Source of the DNA: Acidobacteriaceae bacterium
Lineage (GTDB): Bacteria > Acidobacteriota > Terriglobia > Terriglobales > Acidobacteriaceae
NCBI GenBank assembly: GCA_025449575.1
Contig: JANWJB010000016.1
Coordinates: 1 to 35,529, forward strand
Direction of reading: 5' to 3'
DNA: 35,529 nt
Shown: positions 34,312 to 35,529 of the stretch, piece after piece
Layout of the letters: each line of letters begins with the position of its first letter
Position numbering within the stretch: position 1 is the stretch's first letter
Notes under the pieces: model-generated
What the model was told of the DNA's origin: nothing
Seen by the model: only the letters and a program-made list of their open reading frames with translations
Database searches by the model: none
Program-made: the position numbers and the translations under genes

Positions 34312-35020
34312 AGATTGTCAGCAGATGTTTCGGGTTTGCAGGATCGGACTCTAGCTTTTGACGCAATTTAAGGATCTGATTATCCACCGTGCGAGTGGTC
34401 GGATAAAGATTGTATCCCCAGACCTCGTTCAGCAGGACATCGCGTGTGAGCACTCGCTCAGCATTCTCGCTGAAAAACTTCAGGAGCTTGAACTCATGAG
34501 CGGTAAGCACGACAGAATTCCCGCCGCGACGGACCGTCATTTTCTTAAAGTCGACTTCGCAATCAGCGAAGCGATAGATCGTCGGCGGCGTGGGCTTACG
34601 CTGTCTGCGGATCGCTGCCTGAACGCGGGCCGTGAGCTCTCTTGGACTAAAGGGCTTGGTGACATAGTCGTCGGCCCCCAATTCAAGAAGTAACACCTTG
34701 TCCGCAACGTCCGTGATTGCGCTGAGCACCACAACCGGAGTCTCAGCAGACAACTGCTTGAATGTCTGACAGAGTTCTCGTCCGGAGATATTGGGAAGAA
34801 TCAAATCGAGTATGACCGCGAGCGGGTGTTCGCGGCGAAACAGATCGAGACCCGTCTGACCGTCGCCGGCGACAACGGCAGAGTAGCGCTCCTGACTAAA
34901 GACTCTGCGCAGAACCTTCTGCATACGTGGATCGTCTTCAATGATAAGGATGGCGCCCAGACTCACCACCGGTAGAATGTCGTTTTGGGCTTCTGTTGCC
35001 AATTGCATCTCTCGGATCAT
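34283..35020 (-). CDS. OmpR/PhoB-family response regulator
   Basis: A 245-aa protein. The receiver domain shows AILIIEDDPRMQKVL (acidic pair at 29-30), the phosphoacceptor D72 in VILDLILPNISG, S100 in VVVLSAITD and K122 in TKPFSP. The C-terminal winged helix (about 150-245) has VVLTAHEFKLLKFFSENAER and TVDNQILKLRQKLE, followed by IYGAGYKFVP. The ATG at 35020 has a GAGG 9 nt upstream. It is the first gene of the operon. The TTGTCAT-CTGA-TTGTAAT element 66-83 nt before its start is a likely autoregulatory site. Confidence 0.93.
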   Translation of the reverse strand: MIREMQLATEAQNDILPVVSLGAILIIEDDPRMQKVLRRVFSQERYSAVVAGDGQTGLDLFRREHPLAVILDLILPNISGRELCQTFKQLSAETPVVVLSAITDVADKVLLLELGADDYVTKPFSPRELTARVQAAIRRQRKPTPPTIYRFADCEVDFKKMTVRRGGNSVVLTAHEFKLLKFFSENAERVLTRDVLLNEVWGYNLYPTTRTVDNQILKLRQKLESDPANPKHLLTIYGAGYKFVP

Positions 35021-35335
35021 GATCTAGATCCTCACCAGTCTATTCTTGTCGAAACCGTCCCGTTTTCGCTTAAAATAAGCAAGAAATTACAATCAGATGA
35101 CAATTTGGGGCTTTGGCTCCTGTTCGAGCTGCTTGTGCTCTTCTCTGCCTCGCCGCTCCAACTACGGCAAAGCTGCCTGTATGAAACTCGTGCGCTCGTA
35201 TCCCCCATTCCGAGGGTCATCTGTGACAATCTTCCGGAGAGTAGTGTCGTAAGAGAGCCGTGCGATGAGCGACAGCGAAGATGCTCGTACATTCCGAAAG
35301 ACGCCGCAAACATTTTTGCTTCGGCGATGTCGCCA
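35021..35335. other. 315-nt intergenic region upstream of the response regulator
   Basis: This is the promoter region of the four-gene operon; it holds the 11-bp-period repeat and one extra TTGTCAC. The + strand frame 34985-35434 and the minus frame 35032-35313 have no recognisable domain, and I do not call them genes. Confidence 0.5.
35086..35103 (-). promoter_or_regulatory. TTGTCAT-CTGA-TTGTAAT direct repeat in the operon promoter
   Basis: Read on the minus strand, two 7-mers with an 11-bp period lie 66-83 nt before the response regulator ATG. They have the same design as the triple repeat at 29951-29979. TTGTCA with TTATTT about 19 nt later could also serve as a weak -35/-10. A single further TTGTCAC half-site lies at 35223-35229 on the same strand. 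Confidence 0.5.
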
Positions 35336-35529
35336 CTAGGATCGACAACTCTGTGGAAGGGTCGTCACGACGAGTGGCGTATCGGCTATAGCTTGAGGCG
35401 CGCTCTCTTCGGCTGTGTGCGCCTCTTCTATTAGGAGGCTGATCATTACGATTGACCACAATGGAAGCGAGAGATCTAACCGGTCGGTGTCCGCGATGCC
35501 GCGCACGAGAACGAACATCAAGAAGGCGA
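35336..35529 (-). CDS. Membrane protein, C-terminal end (possibly O-antigen ligase-like), partial
   Basis: The minus frame is open to the window edge, beyond the TTG at 35521 shown in the track. It reads AFLMFVLVRGIADTDRLDLS and then LPLWSIVMISLLIEE, followed by a polar tail of about 27 residues and a stop. A hydrophobic pair around RGIADTDRLDLSLPLW resembles the last membrane segments of O-antigen ligase family proteins. Most of the gene lies outside the window, so the family is a guess. It lies upstream of the two-component operon on the same strand, 315 nt away. Confidence 0.45.
   Translation of the reverse strand, partial: AFLMFVLVRGIADTDRLDLSLPLWSIVMISLLIEEAHTAEESAPQAIADTPLVVTTLPQSCRS

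Noticed and set aside
34985-35434. 149-aa + frame upstream of the response regulator
   Set aside because: Runs antisense to the regulator start and to the partial membrane protein; no domain seen.
35433-35529. AGGAGG followed by a possible + strand start near 35452
   Set aside because: The downstream frame has no recognisable motif, and the minus strand here encodes a convincing membrane segment.

Overview
The window looks like a chromosomal segment of a soil-type Acidobacteriota (Terriglobia/Acidobacteriaceae-like). This is inferred from three things: a very long Oar-like TonB-dependent receptor with an N-terminal carboxypeptidase-regulatory domain, GC-rich codon use, and a G/C-rich intergenic palindromic repeat. 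No rRNA or tRNA gene and no CRISPR array was seen.

Region 1 (1-18872) is an exopolysaccharide/O-antigen type locus, almost entirely on the + strand. It opens with the C-terminal half of a tyrosine autokinase (BY-kinase). A Wbp-like nucleotide-sugar module follows: a compact UDP-sugar dehydrogenase, a Gfo/Idh/MocA oxidoreductase, a left-handed beta-helix acetyltransferase and a DegT aminotransferase, the order of steps that makes a 2,3-diacetamido uronic acid sugar. Then come a Wzx-like flippase, a Wzy/WaaL-like membrane protein, a CgeB-like glycosyltransferase, two hexapeptide acetyltransferases, an NAD-dependent epimerase and a GT4 glycosyltransferase. A secreted beta-helix protein lies on the opposite strand. 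A second module carries a WbuB-like GT4, an initiating phosphoglycosyl transferase, a GNAT acetyltransferase, an ATP-grasp ligase and a PseC/ArnB/PglE-like aminotransferase. Many of these genes overlap by 4 nt (ATGA or GTGA), so they are probably transcribed and translated together.

Region 2 (about 18.9-28.5 kb) is a gene graveyard with a few intact genes. The intact ones are an orphan secreted protein, a TagO/VasI-like periplasmic protein, the 1169-aa TonB receptor and a SAM methyltransferase. Around them lie recognisable relics: the end of GDP-mannose 4,6-dehydratase, a twice-frameshifted start of GDP-fucose synthase, an ISNCY-like transposase, a LysR effector domain, an XRE helix-turn-helix, the C-terminal end of a short-chain dehydrogenase abutting a headless DoxX-like protein, and a tyrosine recombinase whose catalytic Tyr position is Ser.

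Region 3 (28584-35529) is on the minus strand. It holds a RibBA-like fusion protein whose two active sites both carry non-canonical residues, and a tight four-gene operon: OmpR-type response regulator, sensor kinase, coiled-coil outer-membrane beta-barrel protein and periplasmic cupredoxin. TTGTCA direct repeats with an exact 11-bp period lie both upstream of this operon and upstream of the RibBA-like gene, which suggests a shared regulon for the OmpR-family regulator. A partial membrane protein runs off the right edge.

The most interesting candidates are the regulator/kinase/porin/cupredoxin operon with its Pho-box-like sites, the altered RibBA protein, and the decayed GDP-fucose genes beside the polysaccharide locus. 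All calls come from reading the sequence and from family knowledge; no database search was run.
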